Shown: positions 8,792-16,980, counted from the stretch's first letter. The stretch is 64,000 nucleotides of DNA from Trebonia kvetii (GCF_007827045.1 NZ_RPFW01000004.1:372001-436000); one strand, 5' to 3'. Notes: a model not told the origin generated them from the sequence alone. Numbers and translations are program-made.

Positions 8792-10258
8792 ATGCGGTCT
8801 GAGTTCGGCCCGGTTTCCGGAGTAAGCCCGCAGCTGACGCTGCGCGGCTCGTACGGGCTTTTCATCGGCGGCTCGTTCGTGCGGGGCTCTTCGGTATTCA
8901 AGACGATTTCCCCGGCCACCGAGGAAGTCCTCGCCGAGGTGACCCACGGGACCACGGAAGACGTGGACCGGGCGGTCGCCGCGGCCAGGCAGGCCTACGA
9001 GCGGGTCTGGTCCATCATGCCGGGCAGGGAACGGGCCAGGTACCTGCTGCGGATCGCGCGGCTGCTCCGCGACCGGGCACCAGAACTCGCGCTGCTCGAG
9101 TCGCTCGACAGCGGCAAGCCGATCAGGCAGACGAGGGACGTGGACCTGCCGCTGGCGATCGCGCACTTCTTCTATCACGCGGGCTGGGCGGACAAGCTGG
9201 CCTACGCGGGGTTCGGCGCGGCCGCCGGCGGGCCGGCGCGGCCGCTTGGCGTGGTCGGCCAGGTGATCGGCTGGAGCTCTCCGCTGCTCATGCTGGCGTG
9301 GAAGATCGCCCCGGCCCTGGCCTGCGGGAACACCGTGGTGCTCAAGCCGGCGGAGAGCACGCCGCTGACCGCGCTCGCGTTCGCGGAGATCTGCGCCGAC
9401 GCCGGGCTGCCGCCCGGTGTAGTCAACATCGTGACCGGCGACGGTCTCGCCGGGCAGCTCGTGGCCGGCCACCCGGGTATCGACAAGGTGGCGTTCACCG
9501 GATCGCCCGAGGTCGGCAAGGAGATCGCGAAGTCGGCCGCGCTGTGGGGCAAGCGGCTCACCCTGGAACTCGGCGGCACCGCCGCGAACATCGTCTGCGC
9601 CGACGCGGACGTCGACGCGGCGGCCCGCGGCATCGTGGAGGGCGTGTTCATCCGCCAGGGCCACGCGTGCTGCTCGAGCTCGCGGGTGTTCGTGCAGGAG
9701 GCGGTGCTCGACGAGCTGATGGCCGCGATCAAGCTGCGGATGTCGCTGCTGCGCTCCGGTGACCCGCTCGACGAGAGCACCGACATCGGCGCGGTCAACT
9801 CCGCGAGCCACCTCGATAAGCTCAGCGAGCTCGCCAGCTCCGCCGATGCGGAGGGCGCGGTGCGCTGGTCGGCGCCGTGCACGCAGCCGGACCGCGGATT
9901 CTGGTTCCCGCCGACGATGTTCAGCGGCGTCGGCGAGGAGCAGCGCATCGCCAGGGAGGAACTGTCCTGGCCGGTGCTCACCGTGTCCTCGTTCGTCACC
10001 CCCGAGGAGGCGGTGGAGCGGACGAACGGCACGCGCTACGGCCTTTCCGCCGGGGTCTGGACGCGGCAGGGCGCGCTGAACGCGTGGCTCGCCGCGCGGC
10101 TGCGGGCCGGCGTGGTCTGGGCGAACTCATTCGGCAGGCTCGACCCGGCGGTCCCGTTCGGCGGCTATCAGGAGTCTGGCCTCGGCCGGGAGGGCGGCAG
10201 GCACGGCCTCGAGGCCTACCTGGACATCCCTGGCCTCGGGGCGGTCGATGTCTACTAG
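8792..10258 (+). CDS. Aldehyde dehydrogenase, catalytic partner
   Basis: This is a full-length NAD(P)-dependent aldehyde dehydrogenase of about 488 residues. The cofactor domain shows VGQVIGWSSPLLMLAWK, LKPAEST and FTGSPEVGK. The general base sits in LELGGTAANIV and the nucleophilic cysteine in RQGHACCSSSR (Cys293). The C-terminal half has PPTMF, EELSWPVLTV and PFGGYQESGLGREGG. It oxidises an aldehyde to the carboxylate; the substrate is unknown. A TTG at 8786 is an alternative start. The gene overlaps the next one by 11 bases, so the two are translationally coupled. The tandem arrangement resembles the two ALDH modules of ALDH16. Confidence 0.9.
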   Translation: MRSEFGPVSGVSPQLTLRGSYGLFIGGSFVRGSSVFKTISPATEEVLAEVTHGTTEDVDRAVAAARQAYERVWSIMPGRERARYLLRIARLLRDRAPELALLESLDSGKPIRQTRDVDLPLAIAHFFYHAGWADKLAYAGFGAAAGGPARPLGVVGQVIGWSSPLLMLAWKIAPALACGNTVVLKPAESTPLTALAFAEICADAGLPPGVVNIVTGDGLAGQLVAGHPGIDKVAFTGSPEVGKEIAKSAALWGKRLTLELGGTAANIVCADADVDAAARGIVEGVFIRQGHACCSSSRVFVQEAVLDELMAAIKLRMSLLRSGDPLDESTDIGAVNSASHLDKLSELASSADAEGAVRWSAPCTQPDRGFWFPPTMFSGVGEEQRIAREELSWPVLTVSSFVTPEEAVERTNGTRYGLSAGVWTRQGALNAWLAARLRAGVVWANSFGRLDPAVPFGGYQESGLGREGGRHGLEAYLDIPGLGAVDVY

Positions 10259-11201
10259 CACGGCAGGCACTCCCGCCTTCGGGGGTCCGGGAGTCGTCCC
10301 CCGGGAGGGCACGGTGCCGGATGCGCCGCCGCGCGCGCCGAGCCGCGTCCGCGCCGCACCGCGCACCACCCACCGGCTCTTCATCGGCGGCGCGTTCCCG
10401 CGGGCGGCGAGCGGCCGGACCTTCGACGTGCACGGGGCGGACGGCGCCTTCCTCGCCAGGGCCGCGCTGGCGGCGGGCAGGGACGCGAGGGACGCGGTGG
10501 TGGCGGCGCGCGGCGCGTTCCCCGCCTGGTCCGGCATGTCCGGATACGACAGGGGACAGGCGCTTTACCGGGTCGCCGAGGTGATGGAGGAGCATCGCGC
10601 CCAGTTCGCCGGCCAGGTACGGCGGGCGACGGGAGGCTCCGCTGACGCGGCCTACGCCGAGGTGGACGCGGCGGTGGACCGCTGGACCTGGTACGCCGGC
10701 TGGGCGGACAAGATCACCCAGGTGCGCGGCACGGTCAACCCGGTGGCCGGCCCCTTTGGCACCGTGTCGCTGCCGGATCCCGTCGGTGTCACCGCCGTCC
10801 TCGCCCCGCAGGACAGCGCCCTGCTCGGCCTCGTCAGCGTGCTCGCGCCGGCCATCGTCAGCGGCAACACGGCTGTCCTGGTCGCCAGCGAGCGCCATCC
10901 GCTGCTCGCCGTGGCGCTCGCCGAGGCGCTCGCGGCTGCGGAGCTGCCGGCCGGCGTGGTGAACGTGCTCACCGGCGAAGTCGCGGAGATCGCCCCGTGG
11001 CTGGCAGCCCACCAGGACGTGAACGCCATCGACCTGGCCGGCGCCCCAGGCGCCCTCGCCGACGACCTCGCCGTCGCCGCCGCGGGCACACTCAAGCGCG
11101 TCGTCCGCTTCCCCGCCGCCGACTGGACCACGGAACCAGGCCTCGAGCGCATGTTCGCCACCCTGGAAACGAAGACCATCTGGCACCCCCTCGGCACCTG
11201 A
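10248..11201 (+). CDS. Half-length aldehyde dehydrogenase-like protein without catalytic cysteine
   Basis: The protein has 317 residues, starts inside the end of the upstream ALDH gene, and aligns only with the N-terminal cofactor-binding part of the family (LFIGGAFPR, WTWYAGWADK, GVTAVLAPQDSALLGL, SGNTAVLV). It ends at about the point where the catalytic domain should begin. The Cys-containing loop and the PFGG segment are absent, and the nicotinamide-site motif is degenerate (DLAGAPGAL). The stop is followed by non-coding sequence, so this looks like a settled short form rather than a recent frameshift. By analogy with ALDH16, whose second module lacks the catalytic cysteine, it may be a structural or regulatory subunit of the upstream enzyme; this is an inference. 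Confidence 0.78.
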   Translation: MSTSTAGTPAFGGPGVVPREGTVPDAPPRAPSRVRAAPRTTHRLFIGGAFPRAASGRTFDVHGADGAFLARAALAAGRDARDAVVAARGAFPAWSGMSGYDRGQALYRVAEVMEEHRAQFAGQVRRATGGSADAAYAEVDAAVDRWTWYAGWADKITQVRGTVNPVAGPFGTVSLPDPVGVTAVLAPQDSALLGLVSVLAPAIVSGNTAVLVASERHPLLAVALAEALAAAELPAGVVNVLTGEVAEIAPWLAAHQDVNAIDLAGAPGALADDLAVAAAGTLKRVVRFPAADWTTEPGLERMFATLETKTIWHPLGT

Positions 11202-11618
11202 CAAGATCGTTAAGCCGTTGCCCGTGTCATTACCGGGGTTATAACCCCGGTAATGACAAGGCAATTTTCGAAATGATCTTCGCGGCCCGGAGCCGATGTT
11301 CGCCGACGGCGCCAGGCATGGGGCGCGGGGCAACGCCAGCGGCCGGTTACCTCGCGAGTGATCGCCGGGGCTCTTGTCGAGTACGGCGGGGCCGAAAGAA
11401 TCGCGATTTTTGACATTGGCCCCGCCAGGCTCGGCCTCGGGGGCCCGCTGGCGGCAACTGTGACGGTTGTCCCATCTTTTCTTGGTTTCACCTGGGCATA
11501 AGGCGGACTAGCGTACGGGTATAAGACTTCTGGACCCCAACGGGGCGGTGCCGCGGTCGGCGATCCCGGCCAATCGATCATGCGCTCGTCCCGTGCGAAG
11601 AGCGTGAAAGGGACGCGA
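11202..11618. other. Intergenic region upstream of citrate synthase
   Basis: This gap of about 417 bases contains the perfect 34-bp palindrome at 11225-11258, an AT-richer patch just after it, and probable promoter elements for gltA further on, including TTGGTT at 11482 and TAGCGT at 11509. No pair has an ideal spacer, so the promoter is not fixed. A minus-strand open frame crosses the region but runs into gltA and has no coding character. Confidence 0.45.
11225..11258. repeat. Perfect 34-bp palindrome
   Basis: The left arm TGTCATTACCGGGGTTA is followed directly by its exact reverse complement, with no loop. It lies 24 bases after the ALDH-like stop. A short TTTT comes 7 bases later. It may act as a transcription terminator for the ALDH pair, as an operator, or as a site for a recombinase. 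The AT content of the arms is unusual in this GC-rich segment. Confidence 0.85.
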
Positions 11619-12926
11619 ATGCCCGAAGCATCGTCCGGCAATGGAAAAGTAGCGCTGCATTACGGCGAAGGCAGCGAACTCGACCTGCCGGTCAAGTCCG
11701 CCACCGAGGGTTCCGCGGGAATCGAGGTGACGAAGCTCCTGGCGACCACCGGGATGGTCACCCTTGACCCGGGGTTCGTCAACACGGCCGCGTGCTCCTC
11801 GGAGATCACCTACATCGACGGAGACGCGGGCATCCTTCGCTACCGCGGCTACCCGATCGAGCAACTGGCAGAGAAGTCGTCCTTCCTCGAGGTCAGCTAC
11901 CTGCTGATCCACGGAGAGCTGCCCACGGACACGCAGCTGCGGGAATTCACCCAGCAGATCACCAGGCACACCCTGCTCGACGAGGACCTCAAACGGTTCT
12001 TCGACGGCTTCCCGCGCGACGCGCACCCGATGCCCGTTCTGTCCAGCGCCGTTTCCGCGCTGTCGACCTTTTATCAGGATAACCTGAACCCGTTCGACGA
12101 GCCGAACGTGCACCTGTCCACCATCCGCCTGCTCGCCAAGGTGCCCACGCTTGCCGCCTACGCGTACAAGAAGTCGGTCGGACAGCCGCTGCTGTACCCG
12201 GACAACTCGCTGAACTACGTCGAGAACTTCCTGCGGCTCTGCTTCGGCCTGCCCGCCGAGCCGTACGAGATCGACCCAGAGGTCGCCAAGGCCCTGGACA
12301 TGCTGTTCACCCTGCACGCCGACCACGAGCAGAACTGCTCCACCTCCACGGTGCGCGTCGTCGGCTCGAGCGAGGCGAACCTGTTCGCGAGTATCTCGGC
12401 CGGCATCATGGCCCTGTTCGGCCCGCTGCACGGCGGCGCCAACGCGGCGGTGCTCGACATGCTCGAGGACATCAGGGACCAGGGCGGCGACGTCAACGCC
12501 TACGTTAACCGGGTGAAGAACAAGGAGCCCGGCGTCAAGCTGATGGGCTTCGGCCACCGGGTCTACAAGAACTACGACCCGCGCGCCCGCATCGTTAAGG
12601 CCACCGCCGACCAGCTGCTCACCAAGCTGGCGCCGAACGACCACCTGCTCGAGCTGGCCACCCAGCTGGAGGAAGTGGCCCTGCACGACGACTACTTCAT
12701 CAGCCGCAAGCTGTACCCGAACGTGGACTTCTACACCGGCCTGATCTACCGGGCGATGGGCTTCCCGACCAAGATGTTCACGGTGCTGTTCGCGATTGGC
12801 CGGCTGCCCGGCTGGATCGCGCACTACCGCGAGATGATCCACGATCCCGCCACCAAGATCGCCCGGCCGCGCCAGGTCTACACCGGCCCCGCCGAGCGCG
12901 ACTTCCTGGAGATCGAGAAGCGGTAG
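11619..12926 (+). CDS. gltA: Citrate synthase
   Basis: This is type II citrate synthase of 435 residues, close to mycobacterial GltA2 in length. It condenses oxaloacetate and acetyl-CoA at the entry of the TCA cycle. Visible motifs are the N-terminal beta-rich region (EVTKLLATTGMVTLDPGF), the catalytic histidines in LHADHEQNCSTSTVR and LHGGANAAV, and the MGFGHRVYKNYDPRA signature. The catalytic aspartate lies in LYPNVDFYTGLIYRAMG, and the C-terminal IARPRQVYTGP is present. The ATG at 11619 follows AAAGGGA at 11607-11613; an upstream ATG at 11580 is less likely. A hairpin at 12991-13026 probably ends the transcript. Confidence 0.96.
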   Translation: MPEASSGNGKVALHYGEGSELDLPVKSATEGSAGIEVTKLLATTGMVTLDPGFVNTAACSSEITYIDGDAGILRYRGYPIEQLAEKSSFLEVSYLLIHGELPTDTQLREFTQQITRHTLLDEDLKRFFDGFPRDAHPMPVLSSAVSALSTFYQDNLNPFDEPNVHLSTIRLLAKVPTLAAYAYKKSVGQPLLYPDNSLNYVENFLRLCFGLPAEPYEIDPEVAKALDMLFTLHADHEQNCSTSTVRVVGSSEANLFASISAGIMALFGPLHGGANAAVLDMLEDIRDQGGDVNAYVNRVKNKEPGVKLMGFGHRVYKNYDPRARIVKATADQLLTKLAPNDHLLELATQLEEVALHDDYFISRKLYPNVDFYTGLIYRAMGFPTKMFTVLFAIGRLPGWIAHYREMIHDPATKIARPRQVYTGPAERDFLEIEKR

Positions 12927-12990
12927 CCGCCGCTACCCACCCATTGCGAACAGGGCACGCCGGTCCCAGATGACACCGTGCGGTTGTTTG

Positions 12991-13026
12991 GCGGGCCCGC
13001 TCGACAATGACGTCGAGCCGGCCCGC
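12991..13026 (+). terminator. Terminator-like hairpin after gltA
   Basis: Arms of 15 bases (12991-13005 and 13012-13026) pair with one mismatch around a 6-base AATGAC loop. There is no U-tract, as is common for actinobacterial terminators. It lies 64 bases after the gltA stop. Confidence 0.6.
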
Positions 13027-13034
13027 GAAGCCCC

Positions 13035-13051
13035 GCACCCGTTCGGGATCA
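13035..13051 (+). repeat. ACCCGTT-core intergenic element, copy 1
   Basis: The sequence GCACCCGTTCGGGATCA lies between the gltA hairpin and the 23-bp tandem repeat. It shares the ACCCGTTCGGGAT core with the element at 20313-20333 (inverted) and resembles four further copies in this window. Confidence 0.6.
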
Positions 13052-13054
13052 CCT

Positions 13055-13100
13055 TTTGTTTGAGGCGGTGGCCCGGCTTTGTTTGAGGCGGTGGCCCGGC
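13055..13100 (+). repeat. Exact 23-bp tandem duplication
   Basis: Two identical adjacent copies (13055-13077 and 13078-13100) start with TTTGTTTGAGG and end with GGCCCGGC. They lie directly in front of the DedA gene, 17 bases before its GTG, so they could duplicate a promoter or operator element. Confidence 0.85.
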
Positions 13101-13117
13101 GCGGATAGCGTGGCGCC

Positions 13118-13864
13118 GTGACACAAGAGCCGACGCAGGCCGACACGGACGGGCTGGCTGAGGCCAGCGAATCGCCCCAGGCGGAAAAGGACCCGTGGAG
13201 CGACCCCCGGCTGCCCTGGGAGGGCAAGCCGCGCCGGGTGGACATCGCGTGCTGGGCGGCCATCACCCTGAGCGGCCTCTACTACTTCGCCATCCTTCCG
13301 TTCCGCGCCAGCCTCGTCGGCACCCACCCGATCGTGCTCGTGCTGCTTAACGGGTCGACGGAGGGCATCGTGTCCACGGCCGCCTTCGCCCGGGTGAACC
13401 ACGGCACGCTGGCCTGGGTGCTGCTCGCCTCGATCCCCGGTCTGATGAAGTTCGACCTGATCTTCTGGTGGGCCGGACGCCTGTGGGGCGAGCGGATCGT
13501 GCACGTGTTCGCCGGGCAGAAGGAGCGCTCGCGCCGGCGCGCGGAAAGATTTGTGGTGCGAGTACACCGCTGGGGCCGCTGGTTCACCTGGCCCGCCGTC
13601 ATCGTCGCCCCGTTCCTGCCGTTCCCTAGCGCCATCATCTATGGCGTGGCCGGCTGGACGGGAATGCGGCTGGTCACGTTCCTGATCCTGGACGCGATCG
13701 GCTCCCTGGCCTGGGCCGGGATGCTCGCGGGACTTGGCTACGAACTGGGGCATCGCGCGGTCACTGTTGCACAAGAAGTGTCCAGGTATGGACTGTGGGT
13801 AACAATAGCCATCGTCGTTCTTGTGGTGCTCGGCCAAATGCGGGGTGTGCGGACGCAAAGGTAG
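13118..13864 (+). CDS. DedA/VTT-domain membrane protein
   Basis: The protein has 248 residues from a GTG start. The first 45 residues are charged and cytoplasmic. Several membrane segments follow, with a re-entrant region containing WWAGRLWGERIVH and the VHRWGRWFTWPAVIVAPFLPFPSAIIYG block characteristic of the DedA (VTT, SNARE-associated) family. DedA proteins are thought to flip phospholipids or undecaprenyl phosphate. The family assignment is good, but the substrate is not visible. It stands alone, with an inverted repeat (13866-13888) just after the stop. Confidence 0.85.
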   Translation: MTQEPTQADTDGLAEASESPQAEKDPWSDPRLPWEGKPRRVDIACWAAITLSGLYYFAILPFRASLVGTHPIVLVLLNGSTEGIVSTAAFARVNHGTLAWVLLASIPGLMKFDLIFWWAGRLWGERIVHVFAGQKERSRRRAERFVVRVHRWGRWFTWPAVIVAPFLPFPSAIIYGVAGWTGMRLVTFLILDAIGSLAWAGMLAGLGYELGHRAVTVAQEVSRYGLWVTIAIVVLVVLGQMRGVRTQR

Positions 13865-13865
13865 C

Positions 13866-13888
13866 TGCACGTGCATATTGAACGTGCA
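13866..13888. repeat. Inverted repeat between dedA and the anti-sigma-type ATPase gene
   Basis: Perfect 7-base arms TGCACGT and ACGTGCA are separated by nine bases. It may be an operator for the gene at 13978 or a weak terminator for dedA. A related GTGCATGC motif follows 20 bases later. Confidence 0.4.
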
Positions 13889-13977
13889 GTTGGCCTTGCA
13901 GGTGCATGCGCTGATGCGGCAGGATAGGTGCTGGCGTCAATCACCCGGATGATGCCAGACCACACCCCGGGGTCACG

Positions 13978-14526
13978 ATGAGTCTGCACCAGCTGGAAAC
14001 GCTGCCCACCCGCACGCGCGTTCATCCCGCCGCGCGGCAGCCGCTCGACACGTCGGCCAGACTTGACCCGGCACCCCGGCGGCCGCGGATGATGCGGATG
14101 CCCGCCGACTGGTGGGACGCTCCGACGGCGGTGGTGTGCTCGCTGTCCCGTGGCCCGCAATCGGCGCGCGCGGCCCGGCGCCTGACCCGCAACACGCTGC
14201 GCGACTGGGGCCTGGCGTTCCTCGCGGAGGACGCGGAGGCAATCGTTGGCGAGTTCGTGGCGAACGCGGTCACCCATGCCGCGGCACTCGAGCTGTCGCG
14301 CAAGCAGGCGGCGGATGGCCTGGGGCTGCGCCTGCTGCGCCGCACCGGCGAGGTGATCTGCGCCGTCCTCGACTCGTCCGATGACGCGCCGGTGCTCAAG
14401 GCGCCAGGCTCGGCCGAGGAGTGCGGACGGGGTCTGCAGATGGTGGACGCGCTGAGCGACGTCTGGGGCTGGTCCCCGGTCGCCGGCCGTGGCAAGGCGG
14501 TCTGGGCGATCTTGTTCTGCGCCTGA
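13978..14526 (+). CDS. Anti-sigma-factor-like HATPase (RsbW/SpoIIAB type)
   Basis: The protein has 182 residues with a basic N-terminal extension of about 55 residues and one HATPase_c_2 domain. The N box is EFVANAVTHAA, the ADP-contacting region is VLDSSDDAPVLK, and the glycine box is ECGRGLQMVDALSDVWGW. Such stand-alone domains are very numerous in actinomycetes. They act as serine kinases or binding partners of anti-sigma antagonists in partner-switching regulation. No cognate sigma factor or antagonist lies beside it, so its partner is unknown. The start follows GGGGTCACG, which is only a modest ribosome binding site. Confidence 0.82.
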   Translation: MSLHQLETLPTRTRVHPAARQPLDTSARLDPAPRRPRMMRMPADWWDAPTAVVCSLSRGPQSARAARRLTRNTLRDWGLAFLAEDAEAIVGEFVANAVTHAAALELSRKQAADGLGLRLLRRTGEVICAVLDSSDDAPVLKAPGSAEECGRGLQMVDALSDVWGWSPVAGRGKAVWAILFCA

Positions 14527-14655
14527 CCGGTTTGGTTGGTTGTCCGCGGCTAACCGCTTGACCCGGCCCGTGGAGGGGGGAGCCGGGTCAGGCGGTTAGC
14601 AGCGGTTCGCCGGTGCTAACCTCGCATGACGCAAACGCGAAGGAGGCGCGGCAGT

Positions 14656-14865
14656 ATGCCCTGGACCTGGCGGTATGAGAAGGCGGACGGCGCTGTGGTA
14701 AGCGGTGTCGGCCAGCAGGAGGCGATCTTCGCCAGTCAGGGGGACGCCGAGAGCTGGCTGGGCGAGAACTGGCGGGAGCTCTTGGACAACGGCGTGGAGC
14801 AGGTCAGCCTCTTCGACGACGCACGCAAGGAATACGGCCCGATGTCGCTACAGCCGGAAGGCTGA
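14656..14865 (+). CDS. Small conserved acidic protein
   Basis: The protein has 69 residues and a strong ribosome binding site (AGGAGG, 14641-14646) in front of the ATG at 14656; the frame is open to 14626 but the upstream start lacks such a site. It begins MPWTWRYEKADG and contains two conserved-looking tryptophans (SWLGENWRELLDNG) and an acidic C-terminal half (VSLFDDARKEYG). I recognise this as a type of small hypothetical protein found in actinomycetes but know no function. It has no membrane segment or cysteines. A strong hairpin follows it. Confidence 0.75.
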   Translation: MPWTWRYEKADGAVVSGVGQQEAIFASQGDAESWLGENWRELLDNGVEQVSLFDDARKEYGPMSLQPEG

Positions 14866-14890
14866 CGACCGCGCGCGACAGCGACACAAA

Positions 14891-14935
14891 AAACGTGGGC
14901 TGCCGGGGAGAACCCCGGCAGCCCACGGACGTTTA
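14891..14935. terminator. Bidirectional terminator between convergent genes
   Basis: A perfect 14-bp stem (14895-14908 with 14913-14926) around an AGAA loop is flanked by an A-run on the left and GTTTATT on the right, so it can terminate both the small-protein gene and the DUF3043 gene on the other strand. Confidence 0.85.
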
Positions 14936-14943
14936 TTGCGGAC

Positions 14944-15606
14944 TTAGAAGTCGTCGCCCGGCTTGAGCCGCGGCGCGGGCGTGCGGAAGCGCCTGATCTG
15001 CAGGGCGCGCATGATCGCGTAGAAGCCGATGCCGCGCGTCGACTCGTTCGGCAGCCGCTGGGCGGCCAGCTTCATGACGGTACGGCGCAGCAGGTAGCCG
15101 TCGACGACGATGACCGCGATGATCGCGAGCAGGAAGATCTGCATGTAGTTCGCGAGCCCCGTGTTGGACTTGCCCGCGAACAGCGCGATGATCAGCAGGA
15201 TCAGCGCGTACATGTAGAACTCCATCGGCCGCCGGTGCGCGTCGACGTAGTCCCTGGCCAGCTTCTTCACCGGCCCGCGGTCGCGCGGGCCGAGCGCCCA
15301 CTCCTCGCCGGCGCGCATGGCCTGGAGCTGGCGGTTGCGGTCGGACCGCGCCTTCGCCTTCTCATCGGGCGTCAGCTTGCGCTTGGGGTCGGCGGGCTTG
15401 GTTGACCCACGGCCGCTGGTGGTCGAGCCGGTGACGGTGCGGTACCGGTTGGCCTCGGCCGTGCTGCGCTTGGGCGTCGGGCGCCCCTTGGCCGCCTGAG
15501 CGGCTGGCTTGTTCTTAGCCGGGGCGTCCGGGGTCTGCGTGCCCTGCGCACCTTGCGAGCCCTGGGCGTTGCTGTCCGTCGCCCCGGCGCTGTTGCGTCG
15601 GAACAC
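14944..15606 (-). CDS. DUF3043 membrane protein
   Basis: The protein has 220 residues. A hydrophilic, low-complexity N-terminal half (residues 1-110) contains the GRPTPKRSTAEANRY block and a long basic stretch (PKRKLTPDEKAKARSDRNRQ). The ALGPRDRGPVKKLARDYVD motif and two membrane helices follow, and the C-terminus is basic. This is the DUF3043 family, found throughout actinobacteria, including near Rv2206 in M. tuberculosis. The function is unknown. It diverges from pspA. Confidence 0.88.
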   Translation of the reverse strand: MFRRNSAGATDSNAQGSQGAQGTQTPDAPAKNKPAAQAAKGRPTPKRSTAEANRYRTVTGSTTSGRGSTKPADPKRKLTPDEKAKARSDRNRQLQAMRAGEEWALGPRDRGPVKKLARDYVDAHRRPMEFYMYALILLIIALFAGKSNTGLANYMQIFLLAIIAVIVVDGYLLRRTVMKLAAQRLPNESTRGIGFYAIMRALQIRRFRTPAPRLKPGDDF

Positions 15607-15826
15607 AGCGCTAGCTTAGTGGCTGTTTTGTCTGCGGCGGACAGTAGCCAGTCACCCGTTGCCCGATTTGACCCGTAGCGCTACGGGGATACAGGGGAGG
15701 ATAAGTGGCTACCACTCGCGGCAGCGCGTAGGGTTGATTGCGGTGAGCCGGCGGCAACTAGCCGTCGCCCGGGGGTGCGGTACCGCCGAGGCGACGCATC
15801 GTTAAATGAAGGGGACGGCCGCGTCT
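15607..15826. promoter_or_regulatory. Divergent regulatory region DUF3043/pspA with palindromes
   Basis: The 220-base gap contains the perfect 16-bp palindrome CCCGTAGCGCTACGGG (15672-15687) and a smaller inverted repeat AGTGG-CTA-CCACT (15714-15726). Both are possible operators for envelope-stress control of pspA. I do not recognise the regulator. Confidence 0.45.
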
Positions 15827-16615
15827 ATGAGCGTGATGAAGCGAGTCTCGCTGATATTCCGGGCCAAGGCCGACAAGGCGCTGGACCGGATGGAAGACCC
15901 ACGCGAGACCCTCGACTATTCGTACAAGCAGCAGGTCGAGATGCTGACCCGGGTCAAGCGCGGGGTCGCGGACGTGGCAACCTCGCGCAAGCGGGTTGAA
16001 CTCCAGATGAACGCGTTGCAGAAGGAGATCAACAAGCGCGACACTCAGGCCAGGGACGCGCTGAGCAAGGGCCGCGAGGACCTGGCCCGAGCCGCGCTGC
16101 AGAACAAGGCCCAGCTCCAGGGCCAGTACACCGACCTGGACGCGCAGTTTGCCTCGCTGCAGGAGCAGGAGGAGAAGCTGACCCTCGCCGCGCAACGGCT
16201 TGACTCCAAGGTGCAGGCCTTCCGCACGCGGAAGGAGACCATCAAGGCGACCTACACCGCGGCCGAGGCGCAGACTAGGATCAACGAGGCCTTTTCCGGC
16301 ATCTCCGAGGAAATGGGCGACGTCGGCCTGGCCATCCAGCGTGCCGAGGACAAGACCGCGCAGATGCAGGCGCGGGCCGGCGCGATCGACGAACTGCTCG
16401 CGTCCGGCGCCCTCGAGGACCACGTGAGCGGCGGCACGGACCAGATTCAGGCGGAGCTCGACAAAATCGGTGCGGGCACCGAGGTCGAGTCCGAGCTCGC
16501 CAGGATGAAGGGCGAGATCGCCGCGAGCGCGCCGAAGCAGATCGAGGGCAACGGCGCCGCTTCCCCGCAGCAGGAGGCAGCGCCTGCCGAGCAGCAGGCG
16601 GGTGATGGAGCGTGA
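15827..16615 (+). CDS. pspA: PspA/IM30 family membrane-stress protein
   Basis: The protein has 262 residues from the ATG at 15827, which follows AAGGGGAC; an ATG at 15806 is also in frame. It is almost entirely alpha-helical coiled coil with the family start VMKRVSLIFRAKADKALDRMEDPRETLDYSYKQ. The C-terminal 35 residues are alanine- and glutamine-rich. PspA/IM30 proteins polymerise on the inner face of the membrane and protect it from leakage. The stop overlaps the start of the next gene (GTGA), and PspAA, HtpX and PspAB proteins follow, an arrangement known from actinobacterial psp loci. Confidence 0.92.
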   Translation: MSVMKRVSLIFRAKADKALDRMEDPRETLDYSYKQQVEMLTRVKRGVADVATSRKRVELQMNALQKEINKRDTQARDALSKGREDLARAALQNKAQLQGQYTDLDAQFASLQEQEEKLTLAAQRLDSKVQAFRTRKETIKATYTAAEAQTRINEAFSGISEEMGDVGLAIQRAEDKTAQMQARAGAIDELLASGALEDHVSGGTDQIQAELDKIGAGTEVESELARMKGEIAASAPKQIEGNGAASPQQEAAPAEQQAGDGA

Positions 16616-16905
16616 TCGTGCGGATCCTCGGTGAGGGGCAGTTCCGCGTCGACGAGGATGCCGCCACCACGCTGACCGCGCTCGACAAGGACCTGGACGC
16701 GGCTGTCCGCGACGAGCAGCAGGCGGCGTTCGCCGCCGCGCTGCACGCGGCGGTGGCGCTGGTCCGGGCCCAGGGCACGCCGCTCGCCGCCGACGAGATC
16801 GTAACCGCCGACTACATCCTGCCGTTCTCCGACGCCACCGTGGACGAGGTGCGCAAGCTGCTCGCGGACGGCACCATCCCCGGCGACTCGGTCGGCTTGC
16901 CCTAA
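16612..16905 (+). CDS. pspAA: PspA-associated protein PspAA
   Basis: The protein has 97 residues from a GTG that overlaps the pspA stop by 4 bases, so the two are translationally coupled. It is a small acidic protein starting with the beta-rich MIVRILGEGQFRVDE. It ends with DEIVTADYILPFSDATVDEVRKLL, a pattern of the PspAA domain found next to pspA. Its role is thought to be modulating PspA, but this is not proven. A perfect 32-bp palindrome lies 44 bases downstream. Confidence 0.85.
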   Translation: MIVRILGEGQFRVDEDAATTLTALDKDLDAAVRDEQQAAFAAALHAAVALVRAQGTPLAADEIVTADYILPFSDATVDEVRKLLADGTIPGDSVGLP

Positions 16906-16948
16906 CACGAACAAGGCCGTACCAAGGCCGCAGGCAACGGAGCACCCT

Positions 16949-16980
16949 GCCCACGGCGAATCCGCGGATTCGCCGTGGGC
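16949..16980 (+). terminator. Perfect 32-bp palindrome after pspAA
   Basis: The arm GCCCACGGCGAATCCG is followed by its exact reverse complement with no spacer. It lies between pspAA and htpX. It probably acts as a terminator or attenuator that separates pspA-pspAA from htpX-pspAB. Confidence 0.7.

Noticed and set aside
11210..11641. A minus-strand open frame upstream of gltA
   Set aside because: It crosses the 34-bp palindrome and the gltA start region and shows no domain or suitable start signal.
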